A DNA stretch of 64,000 nucleotides, taken from NCBI GenBank assembly GCA_035506135.1, contig DATJPY010000087.1, positions 1 to 64,000 of the forward strand, given 5' to 3'. The stretch is from DATJPY01 sp035506135. GTDB taxonomy: Bacteria; Myxococcota_A; UBA9160; PR03. The notes below the pieces were generated by a model. The model worked only from the letters and a program-made list of their open reading frames with translations. It was not told where the DNA came from and did no database searches. Below, piece by piece: positions 7,958 to 16,768 of the stretch; positions within the stretch are counted from its first letter, which is position 1; each line of letters starts with the position of its first letter. A program made the translations under genes and the position numbers.

Positions 7958-8749
7958 ACGGGCCCAGTGGTTCAGCGGGCCATGGCCGCGCCCGAGGCCG
8001 GGCGCGGTGGCGATCGCGCGCTGCACCCAGGCGTGCGCCGTGCGGACGGCGTCCGCCAGGTCGTCTCCCCGCGCGAGGCGCGCCGCGATCGCCGCCGAGT
8101 AGGTGCATCCCGTTCCGTGCGTGTGCGGCGTGTCGATGCGGGCCGCGCGAAGGGTCAGCACGCGGTCGCGGTCGGCGAGCACGTCGACGACCTCGGCGCC
8201 CGGGAGGTGGCCCCCCTTCACGAGGACGGCGCGCGCGCCGAGCCCGAGAAGGGCCCGCGCCGCCTCGGCGAGCCCGCGCTCGCCGGGCGCGACGCCCGCG
8301 CCGAGCAGCGCCGCTGCCTCGGGGAGGTTCGGGGTCACGAGCGCGGCGGCGGGCACGAGCAGGCGGCGCAGCGCGTCGAGGGCATCGGCGTCGAGGAGAT
8401 CCCGCCCGTTCTTGGAGAGGATCACCGGATCGACCACGAGCGGCCCGAGGCGGTGCCGGGCCACCGCCGCCGCGACCGCCTCGACGATCGCCGCGGAGCC
8501 GAGCGCGCCGGTCTTGACCGCGTCCGGCCGCAGGTCCTCCGCGACGGCGTCGATCTGCGCCGACACGAGCGACGGCGCGAGCGGCTCGACGCGTCGCACC
8601 CCGAGCGTGTTCTGGGCCGTCACCAGGGTGAGGGCGCTCGTCCCATACACGCCGAAGTGGTGGAAGGTCTTGAGATCGGCCTGGATCCCGGCGCCTCCGC
8701 CCGAGTCCGAGCCGGCGATGGTGAGCGCGGTCCGCCGCGTCCGCCGCAT
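7952..8749 (-). CDS. thiD: hydroxymethylpyrimidine/phosphomethylpyrimidine kinase
   Basis: The 265-residue ribokinase-family enzyme phosphorylates HMP to HMP-PP in thiamine synthesis. It opens with IAGSDSGGGAGIQADLKTF, contains VDPVILSKNG, and has the C-terminal anion-hole motif HGTGCTYSAAIA with the catalytic Cys. It stands alone, with no other thi gene nearby and no recognisable TPP riboswitch in the short 5' gap. A TAGCGT element lies 6 nt before the ATG. No ThiE domain is fused. The length is normal for the family. Confidence 0.93.
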   Translation of the reverse strand: MRRTRRTALTIAGSDSGGGAGIQADLKTFHHFGVYGTSALTLVTAQNTLGVRRVEPLAPSLVSAQIDAVAEDLRPDAVKTGALGSAAIVEAVAAAVARHRLGPLVVDPVILSKNGRDLLDADALDALRRLLVPAAALVTPNLPEAAALLGAGVAPGERGLAEAARALLGLGARAVLVKGGHLPGAEVVDVLADRDRVLTLRAARIDTPHTHGTGCTYSAAIAARLARGDDLADAVRTAHAWVQRAIATAPGLGRGHGPLNHWARS

Positions 8750-8755
8750 CGCGAT

Positions 8756-8761
8756 ACGCTA
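8756..8761 (-). promoter_or_regulatory. -10-like element for thiD
   Basis: TAGCGT on the minus strand ends 6 nt before the thiD ATG at 8749. No ribosome-binding site separates them, which fits a leaderless start. Confidence 0.35.
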
Positions 8762-8780
8762 ACGCAGCGGCGTCCCGCGC

Positions 8781-8786
8781 TATGCT
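8781..8786 (+). promoter_or_regulatory. -10-like element for the ABM-domain gene
   Basis: TATGCT (preceded by GC) lies 8 nt upstream of the ATG at 8795, with only GGCGCGCC between. It is one of the closest matches to the recurring TANNNT pattern of this window. Confidence 0.45.
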
Positions 8787-8794
8787 GGCGCGCC

Positions 8795-9088
8795 ATGGTC
8801 ACCATCGGGATGAACTACGAGGTGCTGCAGGGCAAGGAAGAGGTCTTCGAGGGCGCCTGCCGCAAGGTGCTCGAGGTGATGCAGGGCGCCGAGGGCCACG
8901 ACAGCTCGGAGATTTATCGGCGCATCGATGGCGGCGGGCCGAGCGTCTATCTGATCGTGTCGCGCTGGAGCGACGAGCCCGCCTTCCAGACCTTCATCCG
9001 GTCCGACGCCTTCAAGAAGGTGACGAGCTGGGGCCTTGCCAACGTGCTCGCCGGCCGCCCGCGGCACACGACCTACCGGGAAGGCTGA
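8795..9088 (+). CDS. ABM-domain (antibiotic biosynthesis monooxygenase-like) small protein
   Basis: The 97-residue single-domain protein has the ferredoxin-like alpha/beta layout of the ABM family (FEGACRKVLEVM helix, VYLIVSRWSDEPAF strand-turn, FIRSDAFKKV helix). Members include cofactor-free monooxygenases, heme-degrading enzymes and many stress proteins of unknown role, so substrate cannot be assigned. The heme-degradation Asn/Trp pair cannot be placed with confidence. It is divergent from thiD, and its last 16 nt overlap the convergent M48 protease gene. Confidence 0.75.
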   Translation: MVTIGMNYEVLQGKEEVFEGACRKVLEVMQGAEGHDSSEIYRRIDGGGPSVYLIVSRWSDEPAFQTFIRSDAFKKVTSWGLANVLAGRPRHTTYREG

Positions 9089-10587
9089 GAGCCGCTTCCC
9101 GCGCTGGGGGCGGGGAGGACGGCGGGCACCGCGTCCTTGGCGGGCTCGGTCGGGCTCGCCCGGTAGTGCTCCGACCGCGCGATCTTCACGAGCTGGTCGG
9201 ACGCGAGGAGGGTGTCCGGCAGGATCCCGTTGAAGACGGCGGTCTGCTCGACGTCCCAGGCGTTGCCGACCCGCTTCGAGAAGGCGGCCAGCGTCTCGCC
9301 GCCGCGCGCGCGCGCGGTCGCCAGCCGCTGCACCAGGATCGAGTCGCGCTCCTCGGTGGTGAGCGGGCGGAAGGTTCGGGCCATGGTGCGCGCGCGGCCG
9401 AAGAAGCGCTCCGACAGCGCGCTCGGCGCGACGGCCGAGATCCGGTAGATGCTGCCGCCGTGCGCGATCCAGGTGAGCTGGCCCGCCATCGCACCCCCCG
9501 GCGCCGGTCCCCAGGTCTCCACCTGGAAGGCGGGCTTCCCGTTGACCTCCACCGAGCGCGCGTCGAGGATGTGGGCGTGCGCCTCGGGGGCCTCGACCGC
9601 GAGGAAGCGGCCCGCGGCCACCTTCGGGTCGTCGCCGGGTCCGGCCGACTCGAGCCCGAGCCGAGCCACCCGCCCGGGCGGGAAGCCGGCCACCATCTGC
9701 GGGCTGTTCACCAGCGTCCAACCGTCCGGGAAGGTCATGCCGAAGTCGAGATCGGGGTCGAGGAAGCGGTTGCCCTGGAACACCCCCTCGCTCGGATCCG
9801 CGCCCGCGACCATGCCCTCGATGCGGTGCAGGTAGTCCTCGGGGCCCTGGGCGATGCCCCGCTGGCGGGTGAAGAGGAGCTCCTCGCCGAGCGTGAAGGC
9901 GGCTGCCGTGCGCTCGGTCGGGGACGGGTGCGTCTCGAGGAAGTTCGGGAGCTGCGGGACGCCGAGCTGCAGGCGCTCGACCTGATCGAGCTTGCGAAGG
10001 ATCTCGCCCATCGCGCGCGGGTCGTAGCCCGCGGCGGCCGCGATCTGCTGTCCGCCGCGGTCCGCCTCGCGCTCCTGCTCGCGCGCGTAGGCCGCGATCT
10101 GCGCCATGCCGTAGATGCCGAAGGCGAAGGGCGTCATCGAGACGACCTGCTGCTGCGCCGACGCGTGGCGCCGCGCCACGTGCGTCATCTCGTGCCCGAG
10201 CACGCACGCCAGCTCGTCCTCGGAGCTCGCCAGCGCGACGACGCCGCGCGAGATGAAGATGGCGCCGCCCGGCAGGGCGAGCGCGTTCGGGATCCACGGC
10301 TGGATCACCTGGAAGCGGTAGTCGAAGGTGCGCACCGGCGCGTGGCGGGCGAGGCGCTCGCCGACCGCCTGGACATAGGCCTGGACGGCGGGGCTGGCGA
10401 GCAGGCCGAACTCGCCCACCACGTCGCGCGTCGCCTCCTCGCCGGCACGCCGGTCGTCCTCCGCGGTGGCGAGCACCGTGGTGCGCTTGGGCTTCTCGGA
10501 GCGCGGCGCGGCCGGCGTGAGCCCCCCGCAGCCGGCAAGGGACAGGGCGGTCCCGAGCGCGAGCGCCACCGCCTTCCAGTCCCCCAT
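9073..10587 (-). CDS. M48-family lipoprotein metalloprotease
   Basis: The 504-residue protein starts with a lipoprotein signal (lipobox LAGC, Cys20). It has the zinc motif HEMTH at 132-136, with the third ligand expected in the later EREADRGG segment. This layout matches BepA/YcaL-like periplasmic M48 proteases that act in outer-membrane protein quality control. The C-terminal part (SKRVGNAWDVEQTAVFN ... QLVKI) looks like a LysM-type or related binding module, as in other M48 proteins with a C-terminal extension. GGGAGG precedes the ATG. It lies 62 nt downstream of the DUF4105 gene on the same strand. Confidence 0.88.
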   Translation of the reverse strand: MGDWKAVALALGTALSLAGCGGLTPAAPRSEKPKRTTVLATAEDDRRAGEEATRDVVGEFGLLASPAVQAYVQAVGERLARHAPVRTFDYRFQVIQPWIPNALALPGGAIFISRGVVALASSEDELACVLGHEMTHVARRHASAQQQVVSMTPFAFGIYGMAQIAAYAREQEREADRGGQQIAAAAGYDPRAMGEILRKLDQVERLQLGVPQLPNFLETHPSPTERTAAAFTLGEELLFTRQRGIAQGPEDYLHRIEGMVAGADPSEGVFQGNRFLDPDLDFGMTFPDGWTLVNSPQMVAGFPPGRVARLGLESAGPGDDPKVAAGRFLAVEAPEAHAHILDARSVEVNGKPAFQVETWGPAPGGAMAGQLTWIAHGGSIYRISAVAPSALSERFFGRARTMARTFRPLTTEERDSILVQRLATARARGGETLAAFSKRVGNAWDVEQTAVFNGILPDTLLASDQLVKIARSEHYRASPTEPAKDAVPAVLPAPSAGSGSQPSR

Positions 10588-10649
10588 CGCGCCTCCCGCC
10601 CGCAGTGCCTAGCCCCTCCCTCGACGGGAGTCCAGCACGATCTGTTCAT

Positions 10650-11624
10650 CTACCGATCGGGAAGCTCCTCGCGGATCCGTAGCGAGAAGTCCGGGTCCTG
10701 GTCCGCGGCCTTGGCCCGCTCGTCGATGTGCCCGCGCTGCTTCAGCTCTTCGAAGGGGATGGCGTTGTTCACGGCGCCGCGCTCGTAGAGCAGCTCGTCG
10801 AGATGACCGTTGGCGAAGAGCCGCCAGTCGAGCGGAACCGCGCCGCCGACGGCCTTCACGTGGGTGCGGATCGCGGTCGTGCAGTTCTCGGTGAGCGCGT
10901 TGTACCACTCCGGGCGGTCGACCAGCCGGTTCATGCTCGCGACGTAGTCGAGCAGCAGCGCCCGCGCGCGCGGGACCGGCATGCGCAGCCGATAGAGCCA
11001 GACGTCCTCTCCCCGGTAGTTGGTGCGCAGCCGCACCAGGTCCCGCTCGTCGGCGGGCACGTAGAGGATCGGATAGTTGCGGAAGAAGCCCGCGATCGCC
11101 GAGTACTGCTGGTGCTTGTCCTTGCGCGTCTCGATCGAGATGGCGAGCGGCTTCTCGCCCTCGAAATCCCAGCTCAAGATCGTGTGCGCGATGGAGGGCG
11201 AGCCCCAGTGCGACAGGAAGAGATCGAGGCCGCGGAGCTTCGAGAGGTCGTAGCGCCGCGTCTCCCAGTGCTCGGTGAAGTCGGTCTCGGTGCGATAGTC
11301 GAAGTTGCGCACGTCGTGCAGCACGAGCTGGTCGCCCTCCACCTCGCCGTAGGGCGTGCGCGCGTTCTCGGGCGCCCAGTCCGCGTCGTTGCTCGGCCGC
11401 AGGTGCATCCACCACAGCGACACCGCGAGGAGCAGCGCCGCCGAGACCGCGAGCGCGCGGCCGAAGCGGGCGAGCAGGACCGCACCGAGGCCCGCGGCGA
11501 GGACGAGCAGCGCGAGCGCGCCGCGCACCGCCGGCGGTCCGGGAAGCGTGTAGAAGAGCGCCGCGGATCCCCAGGCGAGCGCCAGCGCGAGCGCGATGCG
11601 CACGAGCCCGCGGACCACCGCCAT
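10650..11624 (-). CDS. DUF4105 / Lnb-N-like membrane protein
   Basis: The 324-residue protein has about three N-terminal membrane segments and then a periplasmic domain of the DUF4105 type. Key residues are His147 (SIAHTILSW) and the Cys of NCTT (Cys248). In this family (PF13387) a Cys/His pair is thought to be catalytic, and a Bacteroides member has been linked to lipoprotein N-acylation. Placement between two lipoprotein genes is suggestive but not proof. The ATG overlaps the upstream hydrolase stop by one base (TGATG), so translation is coupled. Confidence 0.75.
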   Translation of the reverse strand: MAVVRGLVRIALALALAWGSAALFYTLPGPPAVRGALALLVLAAGLGAVLLARFGRALAVSAALLLAVSLWWMHLRPSNDADWAPENARTPYGEVEGDQLVLHDVRNFDYRTETDFTEHWETRRYDLSKLRGLDLFLSHWGSPSIAHTILSWDFEGEKPLAISIETRKDKHQQYSAIAGFFRNYPILYVPADERDLVRLRTNYRGEDVWLYRLRMPVPRARALLLDYVASMNRLVDRPEWYNALTENCTTAIRTHVKAVGGAVPLDWRLFANGHLDELLYERGAVNNAIPFEELKQRGHIDERAKAADQDPDFSLRIREELPDR

Positions 11625-13462
11625 CAGGGCGCCTCCAGGTGCTCGCGCAGGATGCGCCTCACCTCCTCGATGGTGTGCGGATTGTCCTGGCACGAGTGGC
11701 CCGAGCGCACCACGAACTCCGAGTCGACCGGCTCGATGTGGGCGCTCCGGTACTCCACGATCCCGTCGCTTCCGTCCTCGAAAGGGCCATCGCCCCGCAC
11801 GGCGATGATCGAGTGCGCGTGCACGCCCGGCGCCACCGGCATCGATGCGAGCGCCACGATGAAGCGATTGCCCGGGGTCATGTTGTCGACCGCGGTCGGC
11901 AGGCGCTTCAGCGACACGAACGCCATCGCCTTCTGGTTGCGCAGCACCAGGTCGTTGGCCATGTGGACCATGTCGACCGGGAAGGTGATGAAGCGCGCGA
12001 TCCAGTGCGAGGCGCGGTTGCCGGCGAAGTAGCTGCCGTGCTGCGGGGTGGATACGAAGACGACGCGCTGTACGAACGGCAGCGGATGGACGAACACCAT
12101 GCGCTTCAGGAGATCGCGGGTCTTCGGCGGGAGGTCGACCTGCTCGAAGGGGGTCTTGCTGAGCGTCTGCCAGAAGCGGTCGCCGCTCTCGATCGCGGTC
12201 ATCTTGGTGAGGAGGCCGCCCTGGCTGTGGCCGATCACCACCATGCGCTGCAGGGCGGGATCCTCTCCGCGGGGATCGAGCTTCGCCACCGCCGCGCGCA
12301 GCGACTCGCGCAGCAGCATCGCCGAGTAGGCGATCGGGTTGCCGGTGTCGTAGCTGAACAGCCAGAACTGGAAGTGCCCGCGCAGGTCGCGGTCGTTCGA
12401 GAGCTCGTTGATCATCTGCGCCCAGCGCGCGGCGCTCGACGCCGTTCCGTGTACGAAGACCACCGGGATGCGTCCGGGCTTGTAGGGCGAGAGCGCGGCG
12501 AGCCGGCTCTTCTCGTCGACCACGCCGACGCCGCTCAGGAACCCCCGGACCTCCTGCGCCCAGAGCGGCGACTCGGCGAGCGTGTAGGCGAGCGATGCGG
12601 TGGTCTCCTCCTCGAGCGGGACGTCGCGTCCGGACACGCGCGCGATGTCCTCGGTCGCCGGCTCGAGCGTGAGCGTGCCGCTCACCTGGCCCTCGACGAT
12701 CTGTCGCTGGACGCCGTCGAAGCGCAGCAGCGCGGTCACGGGGACCTTCACCCACGGCTCGACGAAGTCGTCGAAGCCCTTCTCGACGACGAGCGGCTCG
12801 GTGCTCGCGGCGAGCGGCGCGCCGATGCCGGGGTGGCGGTAGCGGGTCGGGAGCCCGTGCACCTGCAGGTCGGCCACCGCCACGAAGTGCGAGAGCGTGC
12901 GGCTGCCCCACGTCAGGCTGGCGGGATCGAACGAGACGTGCAGCGCGCCGAAGGGCAGGTCGAAGCTCCCGCCGCGCAGCTCCACCTCGCGTCCATCTGC
13001 GGACTGGAAGCTCTTGGCGAGCCCGAGATTGTAGAGATCCGCCGCCATGCGCAGGCGCGGATCGAGCGGGTCCGGCAGGTCGGCCGCGTCCCCGGGGAAG
13101 AGGAACGCATAGGCGTAGACGACGGCGGCGAGGTAATAGGAGCGCTTGCCGCTCTGGTCGGCGTGGCGGAACGAGAGCTCGGCGAGCGCGCAGAGCGTGC
13201 CGCGGCCCGCGATGCCGTGCACGAAGGCGTCGCGCATGGCGGCGATCGCGCCCTCCGGGTCGCCGTCGAAGCGAGCCGCGACGCCCCAGCGATAGAGCTC
13301 GTTCACCGTCGTGCGGGAGAGCTCGCCGCTCGAGAGGACGCTGCGCGTCAGCGAGCGCTGCACGCCCTTCGAGTTCGCCCGCTCGACGCCGACCGGTGTC
13401 GAGCAGGCGGCCGCGAACACCAGCAGCGCCGCCGCGGCCGCGGGCCGGCGCGCGCGGATCAC
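11624..13462 (-). CDS. alpha/beta-hydrolase lipoprotein
   Basis: The 612-residue protein starts at a GTG in a GTGA overlap with the phosphatase gene. It has a lipobox ending at Cys20 (VFAAAC), a helical N-terminal region of about 150 residues, a beta-rich middle, and an alpha/beta-hydrolase domain. The oxyanion turn is FVHGTASS (about 337-343), and the nucleophile Ser413 lies in GHSQGG. The activity is probably esterase or lipase at the outer membrane, with unknown substrate. Similar lipoprotein hydrolases of this length occur in many proteobacteria. It forms an operon with the histidine phosphatase and the DUF4105 protein. Confidence 0.8.
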   Translation of the reverse strand: MIRARRPAAAAALLVFAAACSTPVGVERANSKGVQRSLTRSVLSSGELSRTTVNELYRWGVAARFDGDPEGAIAAMRDAFVHGIAGRGTLCALAELSFRHADQSGKRSYYLAAVVYAYAFLFPGDAADLPDPLDPRLRMAADLYNLGLAKSFQSADGREVELRGGSFDLPFGALHVSFDPASLTWGSRTLSHFVAVADLQVHGLPTRYRHPGIGAPLAASTEPLVVEKGFDDFVEPWVKVPVTALLRFDGVQRQIVEGQVSGTLTLEPATEDIARVSGRDVPLEEETTASLAYTLAESPLWAQEVRGFLSGVGVVDEKSRLAALSPYKPGRIPVVFVHGTASSAARWAQMINELSNDRDLRGHFQFWLFSYDTGNPIAYSAMLLRESLRAAVAKLDPRGEDPALQRMVVIGHSQGGLLTKMTAIESGDRFWQTLSKTPFEQVDLPPKTRDLLKRMVFVHPLPFVQRVVFVSTPQHGSYFAGNRASHWIARFITFPVDMVHMANDLVLRNQKAMAFVSLKRLPTAVDNMTPGNRFIVALASMPVAPGVHAHSIIAVRGDGPFEDGSDGIVEYRSAHIEPVDSEFVVRSGHSCQDNPHTIEEVRRILREHLEAP

Positions 13463-14028
13463 GGCGACAGGTTCCAGCGGTCGATCACGCGCGCCTCGCG
13501 CTCGTACGAGAGCACGCTGATCGAGGCGGTGCGCAGCGCGAACAGGCGCCCTCCGTCGGCCGGGAGCTCGAGCCAGCGCGCGGTCAGGACGCGCAGCACG
13601 TGGGCGTGCGCGAAGAGCGCGACGTCGCCGCCGGCTGCGACGGCGCGCGCGATCACGCGATCGGCGCGGCGCCCGACCTCGTCCGCGGTCTCCCCGCCGG
13701 GCAGCCGCCGGCTCCACACCGACCAGCCCGGATCGCGCTTGCGCAGCTCGGCCGTGGTGAGTCCCTCGCACTCGCCGTAGTCCCACTCGCGCAGGTCCGG
13801 CTCGATCTGGGCCGCGTCGCCGTAGCCGGCGAGCCGGCAGGTGTCGCGGGCGCGCGAGAGCGGGCTCGCGAAGACGGCCGCGAACGGGCGCCCCGCGAGA
13901 CGCTTGCCGAGCCCCCTGGCCTGCTGCTCGCCCGCCTCGTTCAGCGGCACGTCGGTGCGGCCGGTATGCCGACCCGACGCGCTCCAATCGGTCTCGCCGT
14001 GGCGGATCAGCCAGAGCTCGGCGCTCAC
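13459..14028 (-). CDS. histidine phosphatase family protein
   Basis: The 189-residue protein has the RHG motif at 9-11 (LIRHGETDW), SPLSRARDTC, a Glu in EWDYGECEG, and the second catalytic His in FAHAHVLRV. This is the GpmB/CobC-type branch, which dephosphorylates small phosphoesters; exact substrate unknown. The GTG at 14028 is chosen because AAGGG lies upstream and the beta strand before RHG has the right length. It is first in the hydrolase/DUF4105 run and divergent from the GH63 gene. Confidence 0.85.
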   Translation of the reverse strand: MSAELWLIRHGETDWSASGRHTGRTDVPLNEAGEQQARGLGKRLAGRPFAAVFASPLSRARDTCRLAGYGDAAQIEPDLREWDYGECEGLTTAELRKRDPGWSVWSRRLPGGETADEVGRRADRVIARAVAAGGDVALFAHAHVLRVLTARWLELPADGGRLFALRTASISVLSYEREARVIDRWNLSP

Positions 14029-14076
14029 GTCGCCCTTGTAACGCGAGGGCTCGGAGTGCGCCACAATACCCTCGAG

Positions 14077-16752
14077 ATGGACGACAGCGACGGACGAGCC
14101 AGGACCGCGGAGCACGCGCGGCTCGCTGAGGCCGGCCACGGGCGCCCCGGACCCTGGAAGGCGCTCGGACCCTATCTGAGCGAGCGCGCCTGGGGCACGG
14201 TGCGCGAGGACTACAGCCCCGACGGAGAGGCGTGGTCGTACTTCCCGCACGAGCATGCCCGCTCGCGCGCCTATCGCTGGAGCGAGGACGGGCTCGCGGG
14301 GATCTGCGACATCGCGCAGCGCCTGTGCCTCGCGCTCGCGTTCTGGAACGGTCGCGACCCGATCTTGAAGGAGCGCATCTTCGGGCTCACGGGCGACGAG
14401 GGCAATCACGGCGAGGACGCCAAGGAGTACTGGTGGTACCTCGACGCCGTGCCGAGCAGCTCGTGGCTGCGCTGGCGCTACCACTATCCGCAGGCGGAGT
14501 TCCCGTATGCGAGGCTGCGCGAGGAGAGCCGCCGGCGCGGCCGCGGCGACCGCGAGTTCGAGCTGCTCGACACGGGCGTCTTCGAGGGCGATCGCTATTG
14601 GCAGATCGAGGCGCACTACGCGAAGGCGGCGCCGCGCGATCTGTGCCTGCGGCTCCGCGTGCGCAACGCCGGCCCTGAGCCCGCCGAGCTTCACGTTCTC
14701 CCGACGCTCTGGTTCCGCAACACCTGGTCGTGGAGCCCGGGGAGCCCGAGGCCGTCGCTGCGCGCGGCGACGGCGGGCGATCCAGCCGGCGCCGTCGCGG
14801 TCGCCGAGGATCCGCGGCTGCGGCGCTGGCTCCTGGCCGCGGGGTGCGATCCGGCGGGCCGCGCGCCCGAGCTGCTCTTCTGCGACAACGAGACCAACGT
14901 GACGCGCGTCTTCGGCGGTCCCCAGCAGACCGCGTATCCGAAGGACGGGGTGAACGACCACGTCGTGCACGGAGCTCCGACGGTGAATCCGGGCCTGCGC
15001 GGCACCAAGCTCGCCTGCTGGTACCGCCTGCGGGTCGCGCCGGGAGCCAGCGTCGAGCTGCGCCTGCGCCTGGCGCGCGCCGATGCCGCCGCGGCCTCTC
15101 ACCTCGACCTCGGAGCGGACTTCGAAGGCGTGTTGTCGTGCCGCGAGCTCGAGGCGGACGAGTTCCACGCGACCCTGCGCCCGCCGGGCGCGAGCGACGC
15201 CGAGGCCGCCGTGATGCGCCAGGCCTTCGCCGGCATGGTCTGGAGCCAGCAGTACTATCACTACGACGTCGCGCGCTGGCTCGACGGCGATCCCGGCCAG
15301 CCCCCGCCGCCGGCGTCGCGCCGCCGCGGTCGCAACGCTGAATGGTGTCATCTCGACAATCGCGACATCCTGGCGATGCCCGACAAGTGGGAGTACCCGT
15401 GGTTCGCGGCGTGGGACCTGGGCTTCCACTGCGTCGTGCTGGCCCACCTCGACCCCGCGGCGGCCAAGCACCAGCTGCTGCTGCTGTGCCGCGAGTGGTA
15501 CATGCACCCGAGCGGCCAGCTCCCGGCCTACGAGTGGAACTTCGGCGACGTGAATCCCCCCGTTCACGCGTGGGCAGCGCTCGCCGTCTTCGCGATCGAT
15601 GGAGGCCGCGACTACGAGTTCCTGGCGCGCGCCTTCCACAAGCTGCTGATCAACTTCACCTGGTGGGTGAACCGCAAGGACGCGCTCGGCGACAACGTCT
15701 TCGAGGGCGGCTTCCTCGGGCTCGACAACGTCGGCCCGTTCGACCGCTCCTCGGCGCTGCCCTGCGGGACCGTGCTCGAGCAGTCGGACGGCACCGCCTG
15801 GATGGCCAAGTTCTGCCTCAACATGCTCGAGATCGCGCTGCGGCTCGCGCAGCGCGACCGCAGCTACGAGGACGTGGCGCTCAAGTTCTTCGAGCACTTC
15901 GCCTCGATCGCGTCGGCGATGCAGGAGCTGTGGGACGAGACCGACGGCTTCTACTACGACCGGCTGCGCCACCCCGACGGCAGCACGCAGCCGCTGCGCG
16001 CGCGCTCGATCGTGGGGCTGGTGCCGCTCTTCGCGGCGGTCGCGCTGCGCAAGCCGCTCTGGGAGAAGCTCACCGACTTCCAGCGGCGCGTGCGCTGGTT
16101 CATCGGCAACAAGCCCGAGCTCGCGGGCTTCTGGCGCCACTTCGCCAGCGGCGACGAGCGCCCGGAGCTGATCACGCTGGTCGACGAGTCGCGCCTGCGC
16201 CGCGTGCTGGCGCGCGTGCTCGACGAATCGGAATTCCTCTCGCCGTACGGTCTGCGCTCGCTGTCGCGCCACCACCTCGAGCACCCGCTGGTGATCCGTT
16301 TCGGCGACAGCGAGGCGCGCCTCGACTACGAGCCGGGCGAGTCGCAGTGCGCGCTCTTCGGCGGCAACTCGAACTGGCGGGGTCCCATCTGGCTCCCCTT
16401 CAACTTCCTGGCGCTGGAGTCGCTGCGGAACCTGCACGAGTCGCTGGGGGGGGGATTCACCGTCGAGCTGCCCACCGGCTCCGGGAAGCTCGCCAGCCTG
16501 CGCGAGGTCGCCGACGAGCTCGAGCGGCGGCTGGTGCGCCTGTTCCTGCCCGGGCCCGACGGCCGCCGGCCGGTGTTCGGCGCGGCGGAGCCATTCCAGA
16601 GCGACCCGGCCTGGCGCGACGCCCTCCTCTTCTACGAGTACTTCCACGGCGACACCGGCGAGGGGCTGGGCGCCTCGCACCAGACCGGCTGGACCGCACT
16701 GGTGGCGGCGATGATCTCGAATCGGCGCCGCGCGCGGGACCCGGCGGCGTGA
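14077..16752 (+). CDS. GH63-type glucosidase (MGH1-like)
   Basis: The 891-residue protein of the bacterial GH63 / mannosyl-oligosaccharide glucosidase-like family hydrolyses alpha-glucosyl links. Diagnostic segments include GDEGNHGEDAKEYWWYLDA near residue 110, DNETN and YPKDGVNDHVV in the first half, then WYPWFAAWDLGFH-type motif (read here as EYPWFAAWDLGFH), YEWNFGDVNPPVHAW and NSNWRGPIWLPFNFL in the (alpha/alpha)6 barrel. No signal peptide is visible, so it is likely cytoplasmic. It begins the run GH63-pgi-gnd-NDH2-tkt and would feed glucose to the glucokinase encoded on the other strand. The substrate (trehalose-like, glucosylglycerate or oligosaccharide) cannot be told. Confidence 0.85.
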   Translation: MDDSDGRARTAEHARLAEAGHGRPGPWKALGPYLSERAWGTVREDYSPDGEAWSYFPHEHARSRAYRWSEDGLAGICDIAQRLCLALAFWNGRDPILKERIFGLTGDEGNHGEDAKEYWWYLDAVPSSSWLRWRYHYPQAEFPYARLREESRRRGRGDREFELLDTGVFEGDRYWQIEAHYAKAAPRDLCLRLRVRNAGPEPAELHVLPTLWFRNTWSWSPGSPRPSLRAATAGDPAGAVAVAEDPRLRRWLLAAGCDPAGRAPELLFCDNETNVTRVFGGPQQTAYPKDGVNDHVVHGAPTVNPGLRGTKLACWYRLRVAPGASVELRLRLARADAAAASHLDLGADFEGVLSCRELEADEFHATLRPPGASDAEAAVMRQAFAGMVWSQQYYHYDVARWLDGDPGQPPPPASRRRGRNAEWCHLDNRDILAMPDKWEYPWFAAWDLGFHCVVLAHLDPAAAKHQLLLLCREWYMHPSGQLPAYEWNFGDVNPPVHAWAALAVFAIDGGRDYEFLARAFHKLLINFTWWVNRKDALGDNVFEGGFLGLDNVGPFDRSSALPCGTVLEQSDGTAWMAKFCLNMLEIALRLAQRDRSYEDVALKFFEHFASIASAMQELWDETDGFYYDRLRHPDGSTQPLRARSIVGLVPLFAAVALRKPLWEKLTDFQRRVRWFIGNKPELAGFWRHFASGDERPELITLVDESRLRRVLARVLDESEFLSPYGLRSLSRHHLEHPLVIRFGDSEARLDYEPGESQCALFGGNSNWRGPIWLPFNFLALESLRNLHESLGGGFTVELPTGSGKLASLREVADELERRLVRLFLPGPDGRRPVFGAAEPFQSDPAWRDALLFYEYFHGDTGEGLGASHQTGWTALVAAMISNRRRARDPAA

Positions 16753-16768
16753 AGAGAGGAACCCCCCG

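Noticed and set aside
8750..8794. TPP riboswitch upstream of thiD
   Set aside because: The gap is only 45 nt and contains no THI-box-like sequence.
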